Of a DNA stretch of 64,000 nt, positions 24,375 through 35,950 are shown in pieces. Below the pieces are notes generated by a model, which saw only the letters and a list, made by a program, of their open reading frames with translations, did no database searches and was not told where the DNA came from. Every line of letters starts with the position of its first letter. The stretch's first letter is position 1. Made by a program: the position numbers and the translations under genes. This stretch comes from Micropterus salmoides (lineage: Eukaryota > Chordata > Actinopteri > Centrarchiformes > Centrarchidae). The stretch lies in NCBI RefSeq assembly GCF_014851395.1, contig NW_024041150.1, positions 50,237,228-50,301,227 of the forward strand, in the 5' to 3' direction.

Positions 24375-26505
24375 GAGTTTGTATTGCTGAACTACACGCC
24401 TTTGGGCAAAAATTTCTATACAAGATGTCTGTCTGATAGTGCTGTAGCTAAATTTAAGGATGTGATTCCATCAGCTCTAAATTCATTTTCAAGTCACAAA
24501 GTAATTTCCGTCCCTCCCAAATCGATCATCTTGTTGATAGTGCTGCAGGCTTGCTGCGAATGACACTCGACTCTGTAGCCCCTCTAAAAAAGAAAATACT
24601 AAAACAAAGAAGGTTAGCTCCATGGTATAATACTGAAACTCGCAAATTAAAGCAAATATCGCAGAAACTTGAGAGGAATTGGCGTTCCACCAAACTGGAA
24701 AATTCTCGTTTAATTTGGCAAGATAGTCTTAAAACTTATAGGAAGGCCATCCGTAATGCCAGAGCAGCGTACTACTCGTCATTAATAGAGGAAAATAGGA
24801 ACAACCCCAGGTTTCTTTTCAGCAGAAAAAGAAACTCTCTGCCAGAGAGTCACAGCTCTATTGAGCCTAGTATTCCCATAGCTCTCAGTAGTTACGACTT
24901 CATGAGCTTCTTTAATGATAAAATTCTAACTATTAGAAACAAAATTCACCATGACCTGCCCTCAACTGGCACAGACTTATCTCTACTTAACTCAGGAAAA
25001 TTAGAAACAGCCGTAAAACCAGATAAATGTTTAGACTGCTTTGCTTCCCTTAGTCTTTACCAACTAACTTCAATAATTACTTCATCTAAACCATCAACCT
25101 GCCTCTTAGACCCCATCCCGACTAGGCTGCTTAAAGATGTTTTACCCTTAGTCAGCACTTCTAGATATGATCAATCTATCTTTATCAACAGGCTATGTAC
25201 CACAATACTTTAAAGTAGCTGTAATTAAACCTCTTCTGAAAAAGCCCAAACTTGATCCGGATGTTTTAGCCAACTATAGACCTATATCTAACCTTCCATT
25301 TCTCTCTAAGGTTCTGGTGTGACTTTCTACAGAGCAACAGATTATTTGAGGATTTTCAGTCAGGATTTAGAGCTCATCATAGCACAGAGACAGCACTGGT
25401 GAAAATTACTAACGACCTCCTTATTGCATCAGACAAAGGACTTGTCTCTGTACTGGTTTTATTAGATCTTAGTGCTGCATTTTATACCATTGACCATCAG
25501 ATCCTATTGCAGAGACTGGAACATTTCATTGGCATTAAAGGAACCACTCTAAGCTGGTTTAAGTCCTATTTATCAGATCGATTTCAGTTTGTACATGTTA
25601 ACGATGAGTCCTCCATGCATGCCAAAGTTAGTCATGGAGTTCCTCAAGGATCTGTCCTCGGACCAATCCTCTTCACTTTATATATGCTTCCTTTAGGCAA
25701 TATTATCAGGAAATATTCCATAAGCTTTCATTGTTATGCAGATGATACTCAGTTATATCTATCGATCAAGCCAGATGAAACTCATCAGTTAGCTAAACTT
25801 CAAATGTGCCTTCAGGATGTTAAAACCTGGATGACCTGTAATTTTCTAATATTAAACATGGATAAAACTGAAGTTATTGTTCTGGGGCCTAAGCACCTCC
25901 GTGACGCATTATCTAAAGATATAGTTTCCCTTGATGGCATCGCCCTGGCCTCCAGCACCACTGTGAGGAATCTAGGAGTTATCTTTGATCAGGACATGTC
26001 GTTTAAGTCTCACATTAAGCAAATTTCTTTTTTCACCTATGTATTATTGCGAAAATCAGGACCATCCTGTCTAAAAATTATGCAGAAAAACTAGTCCTTG
26101 CATTTGTTACTTCAAGGCTAGATTACCGCAATTCCTTATTCTCAGGCTGCTCGAAAAAGTCCGTTAAGACTCTTCAGCTGATCCAGAATGCTGCAGCACG
26201 TGTTCTGACAGGAACCAGGAAAAGAGATCATATTTCTCCTGTCTTAGCTTCTCTGCATTGGCTTCCAGTAAAATCCAGAATAGAATTTAAAATCATTCTT
26301 CTTACCTACAAAGCTCTTAATGGTCAGGCACCATCTTGTCTTAAAGAGCTCATAGTACCTTACTACCCCACCAGAGCACTGCGCTCCCAGAATGCAGGGT
26401 TACTTGTGGTTCCTAGAGTCTCCAAAAGTAGACTAGGAGCCAGAGCGTTCAGCTATCAAGCTCCTCTCCTGTGGAACCAGGTTCCAGTTTGGGTTCAGTT
26501 TTAAG
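24375..26505 (+). mobile_element. L2-like LINE, broken reverse transcriptase
   Basis: Reverse-transcriptase blocks run in order: LLDPIPTRLLKDV near 25105, ANYRPISNLPF near 25270, FQSGFRAHHSTETAL near 25355, LLDLSAAF near 25459, HGVPQGSVLGP near 25635, and the catalytic YADD at 25735-25746. The C-terminal part (NAAARVLTGTRK, LASLHWLPV, YKALNG) follows at 26185-26325. The family copies itself through an RNA intermediate at a nicked target. This copy is dead: the frame breaks at 25213, again by a small deletion near 25320, and at about 26091. The 5' endonuclease part is absent, as usual in 5'-truncated LINEs, and the 3' end stops at about 26505. It is absent from copy 2. L2 versus another CR1-group clade would need a tree. 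Confidence 0.85.
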
Positions 26506-27041
26506 TTTTGCACGCTGTTTCATCACTAAATACACTTTTGAGAAGTTTTGAGGAGAGAAATCAACTGTGTAGATTTTGAAAAAACGAATGTTGATGGCTA
26601 ATCAAAAATGTGCTCAAACGTTTCCGGGGTTGAGAAGCTCCGCAAGCACCCGAGAGGTTAGCGAGCCGGCCAGTTACACCCACAGAGCCCTATGGCTATC
26701 TATGGCCCAACATACCAAAGCAAAAATCTTGAGTTAAAACCGACTTGGCAATAAACCTGATTGTGAGCTTTTTGTTGGGTGATAGAGCCTGGCTGTTCTC
26801 TTGAAGCACTCCAGCCTTTCCATAGTTCTTTGCATTCTTGTTTTTGAGCTCTCATGGATGGTGCTCGCAGGAGTAGACCACTCTGTCTTGTCGTCTTCCC
26901 TATTTTCTTGCTGGTGTTGATATTAGTGTTCATTCTGAATTGTTAGACTCATTCACTGGTAGCTAGTTAGTCTGTGTGTTGGAGATCAGTAACATGAAGA
27001 CTTCATAGCCTCTCTTCAGGCAGGACTCTCATACTGCAACA
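26506..27041. other. Intronic DNA
   Basis: Only 26771 onward is shared with copy 2 (from about 53456). The part 26506-26770 looks repetitive but is not recognised. Confidence 0.35.
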
Positions 27042-27237
27042 CTTGTAAATGCTCCGTATTTAGCGCCTTTCTAGACCACTCACCACACACATAGTTTCTG
27101 TTTGAGCACTTAGGCTAACATACACACATTCACACACGGAACAATTAGTATCTTGCCCTGACATCGATGTCGGAGCTGGGGATTGAACCTACCAATTAAA
27201 GGGCAACCCGCGCTACCTCCTGAGCCACAGCCACCCC
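27042..27237 (-). repeat. tRNA-derived SINE, copy 1
   Basis: On the minus strand it begins GGGGTGGCTGTGGCTCAGGA, has a box-B-like GGTTCAATCC, then TGTGTGAATGTGTGTATG, and ends in a tail whose complement reads GTCTAGAAAGGCGCTAAATA. These are the parts of a very common teleost SINE. The orthologous copy is at 53712-53914, so it predates the duplication. Confidence 0.75.
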
Positions 27238-27301
27238 TAGTCTTGTTAACCTGCCGGTCAGCTCGCTCTGGTCCGTTTCAGTTACCATAAAGGCTTGAAT
27301 G

Positions 27302-27820
27302 CGTGTGCACTCCAAATTTAGGTGTGGCTAGCTTAATCGCCGTCTCATAAACGAGTGACGGAAACACCATGATCAGTCCGTTTGTTGCCTCTTCTAAGAA
27401 GTCAGCCACAGAAGAAGTGGATGTGCTAGGAATTCAGCAGAACTGTGTCTGCAAACGGCGAGTTTTGCATCACACTTTAAAATGCTTCTACACTGCCGAC
27501 ATGTTGTTTGGTAAAATGTCTTTGGATTTCTTTGGTTATGCTGAACACCGAAAGTGCTTTTTTATTTTTATTTAATTTTTTTTTTTTTTTTGCTATGTTT
27601 GGCAGATTAATTTTCGGTGGCAGAACATTTGGTGCCTTACTATTAATTAAAAGTCTTGTACTAGTACGTGAAGTGTGGACTATGCTGTGCAAATGCCATG
27701 TAAATCAAATTATTTTTGTCAAAGGGCTTACTTCCTTTTGCCTGTAGTTGGTGCTCTGACATTGAGTGAATATTTGCATGTAGATGTGTGACTGTCATTA
27801 AACGTGGAAAGTTTAGAGTA
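27302..27820. other. Copy-1-only 0.5-kb block
   Basis: Copy 2 joins GCTTGAATG directly to CAAGCTCAGATTTG at about 54009. The block includes a T-run near 27578. No gene is recognised. Insertion in copy 1 or deletion in copy 2 cannot be decided. Confidence 0.5.
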
Positions 27821-28185
27821 CAAGCTCAGATTTGTACCAAAGTTATAACTTGGCCACGGACACGCCGTTCGACAAAAGTTCACACTTAAAACTTTAAAAT
27901 TCTCTGATTTGTTAAGATCTGACAACATGATGGAACCATAGAAATGGACCTTTTCTTAAGAGGAAGAATCTTATTGTTAGAAACTAGAAAATTAGAAAAA
28001 AAACTAGAAAATGTTGCAAATCAAATTAAGTCTAGGTCTGTGCTACCCAGGCACTGCATTAGTCAAACTAAAAAACTGTTTTATGTTCCACAGACTTGCT
28101 CTAAAAGCCATTTATGGTTCTAGATAGCTCACTCCAGCATAAAATCTCACTATCTTTTTATCTGCATGTCTTTCTGTTTCTTTAG

Positions 28186-28971
28186 AAATTGAGACAAAGA
28201 GAGGGACTCAAGCGTCACCACTGTCAGCAATGTGACAAATCCTACCCAAGAGCAGGATCTTTAAAGATTCATCAGAGAGGTCACACTGGAGAGAAACCGT
28301 ACAGCTGTGACCAATGTGGAAAAGCCTTCACTCAATCAGCTCACCTAGAAACCCATCGACGTATTCACACTGGAGAAAAACCATACATGTGTAACCTGTG
28401 TGGGAAACTTTTTGGTAAATCAGAGCACCTTAAAAGACACAAACGTATTCACACTGGAGAGAAACCGTACAGTTGTGACCAATGCGTGAAAGCTTTCACT
28501 ACATCAGGTCAACTTAAACAGCACAGGCGTATTCACACTGGAGAGAAACCGTACAGCTGTGACCAATGTGGGAGAGCTTTCACTTCAATCTCCTCCCTAA
28601 AAAGACATCATCTTTTTCACACTGGAGAGAAACCATACTGCTGTGACAAATGTGGAAAAGCTTTCACAACATCAGTTCACCGAGCAATTCACCAACATCT
28701 TCACACTGGAGAGAAACCGCACTGGTGCGACCAATGTGGAAAATTTTTTGCTACATCAAGTTACCTAAAAAGTCACCAACGTGTTCACTCTGAAGAGAAA
28801 CCATACTGCTGTGACCATTGTGGGAAATTTTATTCTAAATCAGGTGACCTAGAAAACCACAGACGTGTTCATACTGGCGAGAAACCATTCGGATGTGACC
28901 AATGTGAGAAAGCGTTTGCACGCAGTAGTACCCTGAAACGCCACAAACGCTCTCACACTTCTTCATTTTGA
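28186..28971 (+). CDS. Zinc-finger gene A, 9-finger exon
   Basis: After the acceptor TTTCTTTAG the frame runs from 28186 (KLRQREG) to TGA at 28969-28971, 261 codons. It encodes nine C2H2 fingers (C-x2-C-x12-H-x3-H) joined by TGEKP(Y/H/F) linkers; the linker before finger 8 is SEEKPY. Contact residues (-1,2,3,6) read by eye for fingers 1 to 9 are RGSI, QAHT, KEHR, TGQQ, SSSR, TVHI, TSYS, KGDN and RSTR. No KRAB, BTB or SCAN domain is seen. Such proteins sit in the nucleus and bind DNA; whether this one represses or activates is unknown. The exon starts in phase 0 and fits the exon ending at 16159. No internal stop or frameshift was found, so this is the best preserved finger exon of the cluster. 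Confidence 0.9.
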   Translation, partial: KLRQREGLKRHHCQQCDKSYPRAGSLKIHQRGHTGEKPYSCDQCGKAFTQSAHLETHRRIHTGEKPYMCNLCGKLFGKSEHLKRHKRIHTGEKPYSCDQCVKAFTTSGQLKQHRRIHTGEKPYSCDQCGRAFTSISSLKRHHLFHTGEKPYCCDKCGKAFTTSVHRAIHQHLHTGEKPHWCDQCGKFFATSSYLKSHQRVHSEEKPYCCDHCGKFYSKSGDLENHRRVHTGEKPFGCDQCEKAFARSSTLKRHKRSHTSSF

Positions 28972-31162
28972 CCATTTTTGTAAGTCAAGAGAGCTGTTTC
29001 AGCCTGCCTCGTCGTCCTGCCCTGATAATTGTGTTGTCTAGGGCTGCATGATGATTCGAATTGCAGTTGCCCCTGAGCTATGCCACGCCGCAAATAAGTA
29101 CCTGGCAGAATATGACTCTCTAACTGAGGTTCAACACTTTCATTGCTGCGCTCCATTTACCCGTGGTCAAAAGGAGTTATTTACTAGCTTTTTTCCCCAA
29201 GATATGCTAAAATGCTGTTCCTGGGGCCCTTAAAATAGTTAGTCAATACCCAGAGAGGTTAAAAGAGAGAATTACGATTGATTCCCTTTCGAAAACCTAA
29301 AACACATCCAGAAAAAAGTAGGCTGTGGATTACAGCTTCATTCTTTATTTGTGTCACACAGTTTGACAGCCTGAATTATAACCTTCAAATGCACAATGCT
29401 CTAACACTCTGTTCCAAAAGTTAGACATTATTTCTCCAGGGAGTGAAGTACTAGACAGCGGCAGTGCCGTGCTAAAGGTTCGACAGTTCCGACAGTTTGT
29501 CAGACTTACCACCACTAACGAAGGGGGGGTGTGGCTAAGCAAAGGGTCGTGATGTCAACCTGTGCAATTATAGAACCTCAAAAGGGTGCGATTTAATCAA
29601 ACAAAAAGTGTACTGTGTGTGTGAAAAATAATGAGCAGACTCATTATCCATGCCCACACCGGGCTTTTGCATGTGCCCCTAAAAACCATACGTGCAAACT
29701 AAAGAATTATTAATGAGCAGCGTGCGAGGGGGGGAAGGTGAGAAGGCTTTGGTTTGGCTAACTTACCGTTTAACGTTGGCTGTATTGGTGCCTTTTTTTG
29801 TTCAACATGTTCAACCTTCCATAAAGCTGATGTACTTGTCAGTGTCCCTTTTTGTAGATCCAACCAATCACAGCCTGGATCGGGCAGGACACTAAAAAAA
29901 AATTTGATGTGCTACAGAAAACTTTCAAGTGGTAAACACGTTGATTATTGGCAAGTTGGCACTTAGCATTAACAAATTTGAGACCAATGTAGAACCATTT
30001 TCTTGCCCAAGGAATTCATGAATAAAGCTACCCACAGAAATGAAACGGCTGTAACTGGATTTAATAATCAACTGGTGTTGAGTGAAATTAGATTTTTATT
30101 TTCTTTTGTATATACTTTATAGTGTCAGTACCCATCATTGATACATTTCCTGTTTTGGTTAAGTATAGTATTGTACACATGAAGTATTTGGTAGATATGT
30201 TCAGTTGTGTTTTCGGGGTTGTGGCTTTGGTGAATCTTTACCGTGTATCTCAGAAGGGGTGGAGATCTCCAGGAGTTCTCATGTGTACCTTTTTTCTCTC
30301 AAATAGCTTCTCACTTGCAAATATCAACAGAAGTGATTACTAGAGACCATTTCTATTAGCTGTATCTTCAGAATAGTCCACTCCTTCATTATACGTTAAG
30401 TAAAATCTTGTGGGGCCCTCACCTTTCCATGGCTTGGAAACATCATCAATACTTTGTGGAGTAAAATCTGGGTCCCATGATGTTTTTCTCATACAGGTCA
30501 TGTCTTGATCCTTCTGTTACTTTACATATTCTTGTCCAGATTTTAAATGTGTTAACTGTATATAGAGTAGTTATGTATTTTGATCTGTTGTTATTTTCTG
30601 TTGCTGAATGTGTTTTTGAATCTGAGGTTTGTTCAGACTGAAAGCAAAGCCAAGTCTATTAATAATAATAATAAAAAAGCAATGACAGTCCCAGTTTCAC
30701 AAGCCAAGAATTTTCTGTACATCACAAGCCAACACTTGAAAAAAAAAATCACAAAGTCCACATGTTTAAGAGGCCTGAACCAGGTCCGCTGGATGCCTGT
30801 GGGTTAAACTGCTGTGGTTTGATCCAGTGTGGAGTGAGGAGCAAGACGCGCTGAATAAACAGGGAGTACAAAAACGCTACAGATGACATTTGTGTTCAGT
30901 CTGAACAAACCTTTGTTCTTGTGAAAGTCTGATTGAATCAAATAACCAGAACCAGAAATGACAAGATTGCGCAGTACCCCCTAGCACATTGGCCACATGC
31001 AGAGCTCCAATATATCAGCCAGGCCCCCAAAATAAAAAAACTCAGAATCGGATTTATTGCCAAGTATGTTTTGACTTACAAGGAATTTGTTTTGGTATAT
31101 TGGTGCATAAATAAGAATTATATTAAAAAAGCAATAAAAACCAGGTAATGTATCCACAACTA
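28972..31162. other. 3' flank of gene A
   Basis: This stretch matches about 55040-57230 of copy 2. The part 30138-30650 also matches 50110-50600 downstream of gene B, so it is an ancestral 3' flank or 3' UTR of the zinc-finger unit. The part 29748-30090 matches 24000-24340. No other gene is seen. Confidence 0.5.
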
Positions 31163-31359
31163 TACACTAACAGTGGATAAGACGCATGCCTTTCATGTGA
31201 GAGACCCGGGTTCAATTCCCCACTGTGACCCATCCACTATTGTGTCCCTGAGCAACACACTTAACCCCTAGTTGCTCCAGAGGCGTACAACCTCTAACAT
31301 ATATAGCAATTGTAAGTCGCTTTGGATAAAAGCGTCAGCTAAATGAATAAATGTTAATG
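31163..31359 (+). repeat. tRNA-derived SINE (second family), copy 1
   Basis: It has a degenerate box A (GTGGATAAGACGC), a box B (GGTTCAATTCC), a body with TTAACCCCTAGTTGCTCCAG, and the tail GTAAGTCGCTTTGGATAAAA followed by AAATGAATAAATG. Transcription by RNA polymerase III and LINE-driven copying are known for such SINEs. The copy at 57231-57426 shows it was present before the duplication. Confidence 0.85.
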
Positions 31360-31366
31360 TCTGAAC

Positions 31367-31367
<1 letters not shown>

Positions 31368-31396
<29 letters not shown>
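31368..31396. repeat. (AAT)n microsatellite
   Basis: About ten AAT units follow the SINE; copy 2 has fewer units at the same place (57434-57450), so length has changed since duplication. Confidence 0.9.
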
Positions 31397-31397
<1 letters not shown>

Positions 31398-31399
31398 GC

Positions 31400-33679
31400 A
31401 ACAACAGTACCCTTTCATACTACTTCTGTTAATTTTTTTCAAGTTTCACAAGCCAAGAATGTTCTGTACATCAGAAGCCAGATGTCTCTAGATGTTATTT
31501 AAATTACAAACATTAAAACTGTCTTAGAGCTGTGGTTTCCTCTGCCGTAGTTGCTGGAGTCACCTGCTGCGTTGGCTGCAGTGTGACTGTAGGGAATGAG
31601 GGCTCTGTGAGCTGACTGGCCGGCCGACTGGCTCGTTAGCTTCCCCCGGCAGCAGTTGTGGAGCTTTTCAACTCCAAAAACGTTTGAGCATTTACCATCA
31701 AAAACTGCCAATATTCGAAACATACACAATTGATTTCTCACCTCCAAATATACAAAAATTGTAAAATTCGTTGGGTTGTTGGCCTCTCTCCCTGCTGCTT
31801 TCTCCTTCTTCCATGTTGTTGGTCAGTGCACTGCATGTTGCTGTGCTTCTCAGTGTCAACACACTTACTATTGTTAATGCAAGTATGGAAGGGCACAAAT
31901 TGAGACGCATCATAATAAGCTTGAATACAATATGATTAAGTTTGCAACCAAGCCACAAACATGACACTGCTTCTAACTGCTCCCTTGGACAGTCTTTGTG
32001 GCGTTAAGGGGCGGTTGGGGATATTTATTCAGGCCGGGAGTTGGACTCTATCTCAGGCCACCCGATCTAAATGAACCGCTAATTGTGTAGGGCAGGATAA
32101 CTGTGTTTGTAGTTCTACATGTCACATTCAGTTAAAACGCACTACAATATTTAAAATCTAAGACTACTAATTACTTAAGAATTTAAAAATTACTTATGAA
32201 ATTGAATAATCGTTCAAATTACTTTTCTTGACAGACAGGTCCATCTTATGGACGAAAATTTATGACAGGATAGCTGTCATCAGTGGGAAGGATCCTCAGA
32301 GAGGTGCACCAACCATTTAATGAGCTGCTTCACTAGGCAAGTCACCTACATTAATTACATTACATACATGCTTGTGATAATGTTGATGTAACTTTATCTA
32401 AACTGGGTGGAAAACAGAGCCAGTCCATAAGCAGCTTCATGGTACTGGTTATACAGGATTGCCATTGTTGGATTCAAGGAGAGCTGAGTGAGCCTTATTA
32501 TTATTATTATTATTATTTATCCAGACTATTTCATTTTCTTCACCACTCCATGGTGGGATCCACTCAACTGAATCAGCTCAGTTATTATTTGCTTATACTG
32601 GTCCATAGATAATTAAATTCTTGTAGCAATCATAGATCTAGCATAAAGAATCACACAACATGTCAGGATAGGGAAATCTCCAATAATAAACAGGAGTGTC
32701 AAAGAGCGTCGCCAGCCACCAGCTTCTTATGGATCACAGGTGGTTAGCGAGCCTCAGCCAGTCAGGCGTTGGCCTTCACATTCATTGTTTGGAAGTCCAG
32801 AGTACCAGACTCCAGCCTTGCACGGTTTCCCCTCCAGATCCAAGTGTTTAATTCAAGTCTTCTTCAGAAGGGCTCACAGCAACACACATACATCGTGTAC
32901 ATGTATGCTCGAATGAGTAAGGAGAGCTGAGTGAGCCTGTTATTTATCCAGCCTCAGGGTCAATCATCCCAAAGAGACACCTTGTCCGTAAGGTCTGGTT
33001 AACAGAGAACAGAGATGCTTTATGTGTTATGTTCAGATTCGGTTTCAGTTGCTAATTTGTCTTCTTTGATTGCAAGTCGAAAGGTTTTCCTTGCGAGTCA
33101 GAAAGTTTTGCAGGTTAAACCATTTTGCAAGTGAGAGTTTTGCAAGTCGAAACGTTTGCGAGTCAAAAATGGTCGAAATAAGAGATTTTATTGGTGGGTT
33201 TGACTGACCAATCATTGGTTTGCATTGACCGTATGGCCACGCCCACAATCCCATCACTCAGACGGATCCGACCAGCACTCAGCTACTGGAGACAGAGCTG
33301 TAGCGTGTACAGGCTAGATGTAGGTAAGCTGGCGTTATGTTGCTCATTTCCATAGAAATGCTTTTAAATGTAGTATGGCATGATTTAATGATTTATATTT
33401 ACCATTGGCAAGAGTCCATCACTGTCTCCTTTTTAGATTGACATGTATAACGGTTAGCTAGCCGTCTTAGCATGAAGCTTGACTGGCAGTGCATCTGTGC
33501 ACTCAGACACTTACCTTCTTTAACGGCTCTGCATGGGCCGCGCGCCCGAGATAAACGTCATCACATTTTGTGCACGATGGCTTCTGGGACGAATCGTATA
33601 TGGAAGATAAACTAATGTCAACTTCCGTCACTATTGTCTGCGGGCTGCTGCGGGCTGCAGTGGAACCTTCTCATTTTTG
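31400..33679. other. Intergenic DNA between gene A flank and LINE
   Basis: The block 31782-32447 is missing from copy 2. An (ATT)n run lies at 32496-32517. Near 33050-33150 a pattern of TTTTGCAAGT/TTGCGAGTC words repeats. Copy 2 has two extra pieces here (58081-58340 and 58681-59283). No gene is supported. Confidence 0.4.
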
Positions 33680-34161
33680 GTTAGTTTCCGAGAACTTTAA
33701 TAAAGATGTTATTGATGTGGAACTATGGCCAACGGTCATAAGGCTATAGACATTAAGATAAAATTATCCACTGTTAAAAGTGCTGAGCAGTTAGTGTATT
33801 GGAAACTCAATAGCAACAAAGTTAAAAAAGTGGTTACATTTCTGATTTCTCTTTTTTTTGGTCCAAAGCTAAAGAAGAAAAACAATTCAGACATAATTGG
33901 CAACTTTAAAAAATCGAGGTTGGTAAATTTTTAAGAAAATATGGTAGTATAAAAGTCAAATCCAGAAGAGCTGAAGAGGTAATAACAAAGATCTTTTTAT
34001 CTCAGAGGAACCCAGATATACTATTAGAGGAGGAAAAAGTGGAATTAGCTAACATCATTCTAACAGTAACAATATTAATAGACTAAATATTAATGGGGTT
34101 GTAGAAGAGGATTTCAAATTAATGTCCAGTTACTGTAGTAACTTTTATAGAGATTGATATA

Positions 34162-34362
34162 CAGTGGGTACGGAAAGTATTCAGACCCCTTTAAATTTTT
34201 CACTCTTTGTTTCATTGCAGCCATTTTCCAAAAATTAAAAAAGTTCATTTTATTTCTCAGTAATGTACACTCAGCACCCCATCTTGACAGAAAAATTTTT
34301 GCAAATTTATTAAAAAAGAAAAACTGAAATATCACATGGTCATAAGTATTAAGACCCTTTGC
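34162..34362 (+). repeat. Tc1 left inverted repeat
   Basis: The repeat matches the complement of 35567-35783 almost throughout. Outer direct repeat: ACGGAAAGTATTCAGACC; inner: GGTCATAAGTATTAAGACCC. Confidence 0.9.
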
Positions 34363-34522
34363 CGTGACACTCATATTTAACTCAGGTGCTGTCTATTTCT
34401 TCTGATCATCCTTGAGATGGTTCTACACCTTCATTTGAGTCCAGCTGTGTTTGATTATACTGATTGGACTTGATTAGGAAAGCCACACACCTGTCTATAT
34501 AAGACCTTACAGCTCACAGTGC

Positions 34523-35566
34523 ATGTCAGAGCAAATGAGAATCATGAGGTCAAAGGAACTGCCTGAAGAGCTCAGAGACAGAATTGTGGCAAGGCACAGA
34601 TCTGGCCAAGGTTACAAAAAAATTTCTGCTGGACTTAAGGTTCCTAAGAGCACAGTGGCCTCCATAATCCTCAAATGGAAGACGTTTGGGACGACCAGAA
34701 CCCTTCCTAGAGCTGGCCGTCCGGCCAAACTGAGCTATCGGGGGAGAAGAGCCTTGGTGAGAGAGGTAAAGAAGAACCTAAAGGTCACTGTGGCTGAGCT
34801 CCAGAGATGCAGTCGGGAGATGGGAGAAAGTTGTAGTAAGTCAACCATCACTGCAGCAATCCACCAGTCGGGGCTTTATGGCAGAGTGGCCCGACGGAAG
34901 CCTCTCCTCAGTGCAAGACACATGAAAGCCCGCGTGGAGTTTGCTAAAAAACACCTGAAGGACTCCAAGATGGTGATAAATAAGATCCTCTGGTCTGATG
35001 AGACCAAGATAGAACTTTTTGGCCTTAATTCTAAGCGGTATGTGTGGAGAACACCAGGCACTGCTCATCACCTGTCCAATACAGTCTCAACAGTGAAGCA
35101 TGGTGGTGGCAGCATCATGCTGTGGGGGTGTTTTTCAGCTGCAGGGACAGGACGACTGGTTGCAATCGAGGGAAAGATGAATGCGGCCAAGTACAGGGAT
35201 ATCCTGGACGAAAACCTTTTCCAGAGTGCTCTGGACCTCAGACTGGGCCGAAGGTTTACCTTCCAACAAGACAATGACCCTAAGCACACCGCTAAAATAA
35301 CAAAGGAGTGGCTTCACAACAACTCCAAGAACTCTGTTCTTGAATGGCCCAGCCAGAGCCCTGACTTAAACCCAATTGAGCATCTCTGGAGAGACCTGAA
35401 AATGGCTGTCCACCAACGTTTACCATCCAACCTGACAGAACTGGAGAGGATCTGCAAGGAGGAATGGCAGAGGATACCCAAATCCAGATGTGAAAAACTT
35501 GTTGCATCTTTCCCAAAACGACTCATGGCTGTATTAGATCAAAAGGGTGCTTCTACTAAATACTGA
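34523..35566 (+). CDS. Tc1 transposase, intact
   Basis: The 347-codon frame has no stop or frameshift and is the usual Tc1 length (about 340). Residues 10-60 form the first helix-turn-helix of the paired-like DNA-binding region (ELPEELRDRIVARHRSGQGY onward), a GRPAKL segment at 66-71 stands where the GRPR-like hook is expected, and a second helix-turn-helix follows at about 72-125. The catalytic triad is visible as D159 (LWSDETK), D250 (FQQDNDPKH) and E286 (LNPIEHLW). The protein would cut and paste the element at TA sites. D250 and E286 are separated by 35 residues, one more than the common DD34E, because of an extra residue before VLEWPSQSPD. The first ATG at 34523 was chosen for length; a second ATG follows four codons later. 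Confidence 0.95.
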   Translation: MSEQMRIMRSKELPEELRDRIVARHRSGQGYKKISAGLKVPKSTVASIILKWKTFGTTRTLPRAGRPAKLSYRGRRALVREVKKNLKVTVAELQRCSREMGESCSKSTITAAIHQSGLYGRVARRKPLLSARHMKARVEFAKKHLKDSKMVINKILWSDETKIELFGLNSKRYVWRTPGTAHHLSNTVSTVKHGGGSIMLWGCFSAAGTGRLVAIEGKMNAAKYRDILDENLFQSALDLRLGRRFTFQQDNDPKHTAKITKEWLHNNSKNSVLEWPSQSPDLNPIEHLWRDLKMAVHQRLPSNLTELERICKEEWQRIPKSRCEKLVASFPKRLMAVLDQKGASTKY

Positions 35567-35783
35567 GCAAAGGGTCTGAATACTTATGACCATGTGATAT
35601 TTCAGTTTTTCTTTTTTAAGAAATTAGCAAAAATTTCTACATTTCTGTTTTTTTCTGTCAAGATGGGGTGCTGAGTGTACATTACTGAGAAATAAAATGA
35701 ACTTTTTTGATTTTTGGAAAATGGCTGCAATGAAACAAAGAGTGAAAAATTTAAAGGGGTCTGAATACTTTCCGTACCCACTG
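35567..35783 (-). repeat. Tc1 right inverted repeat
   Basis: It starts one base after the transposase stop and ends CGTACCCACTG before the TA duplication. Near-full match to the left repeat indicates a young copy. Confidence 0.9.
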
Positions 35784-35950
35784 TAGCTCTAAATTCTACC
35801 AAGAATCAGCTGTGTCCTTTATAAACTCTCTGACAGTTAAATGAGAACAAAATGGAATTATGTGATAAACCTATCACACCTGAGGAAATTAAGAAAGCAA
35901 TTAATCATCAAAAAAACATTTTTTTTTTTTAAATCACAAGGTACTGATGG

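Larger units (their letters stand above)
18554..26770. other. 8.2-kb block present only in copy 1
   Basis: Copy 2 passes straight from the match of 18553 (GGCCGCCCCCAT) to the match of 26771 (TTTGTTGGG) at about 53455. The block holds the hAT element, hAT-like remnant, L2-like LINE and other repeats listed separately. Words near 20365-20440 match the region just upstream of the finger exon of gene B (about 47545-47615), so part of it looks like ancestral intron. A deletion in copy 2 is therefore more likely than an insertion in copy 1. Confidence 0.7.
34162..35783 (+). mobile_element. Complete Tc1 transposon
   Basis: Inverted repeats of about 200 bp (34162-34362 and 35567-35783) begin CAGTGGGTACGGAAAGTATT and are flanked by TA duplications at 34160-34161 and 35784-35785. 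Each repeat holds an outer and an inner binding-site-like copy of a (G)AAGTATT(C/A)AGACC word, the IR/DR layout. Copy 2 shows the empty site: GATTGATA joined to GCTCTAAATT through one TA at 60399-60400. The ends and the ORF are intact, so the insertion is young. The ends resemble the PPTN/SSTN-type Tc1 elements of fish, from memory. Confidence 0.96.

Noticed and set aside
31163..31359. Functional tRNA gene
   Set aside because: Box A and B are present, but the cloverleaf is degenerate, a SINE body and tail follow, and an identical layout occurs at 57231.
34841..35516. Minus-strand open frames inside the Tc1
   Set aside because: They are shadows of the transposase gene on the other strand.
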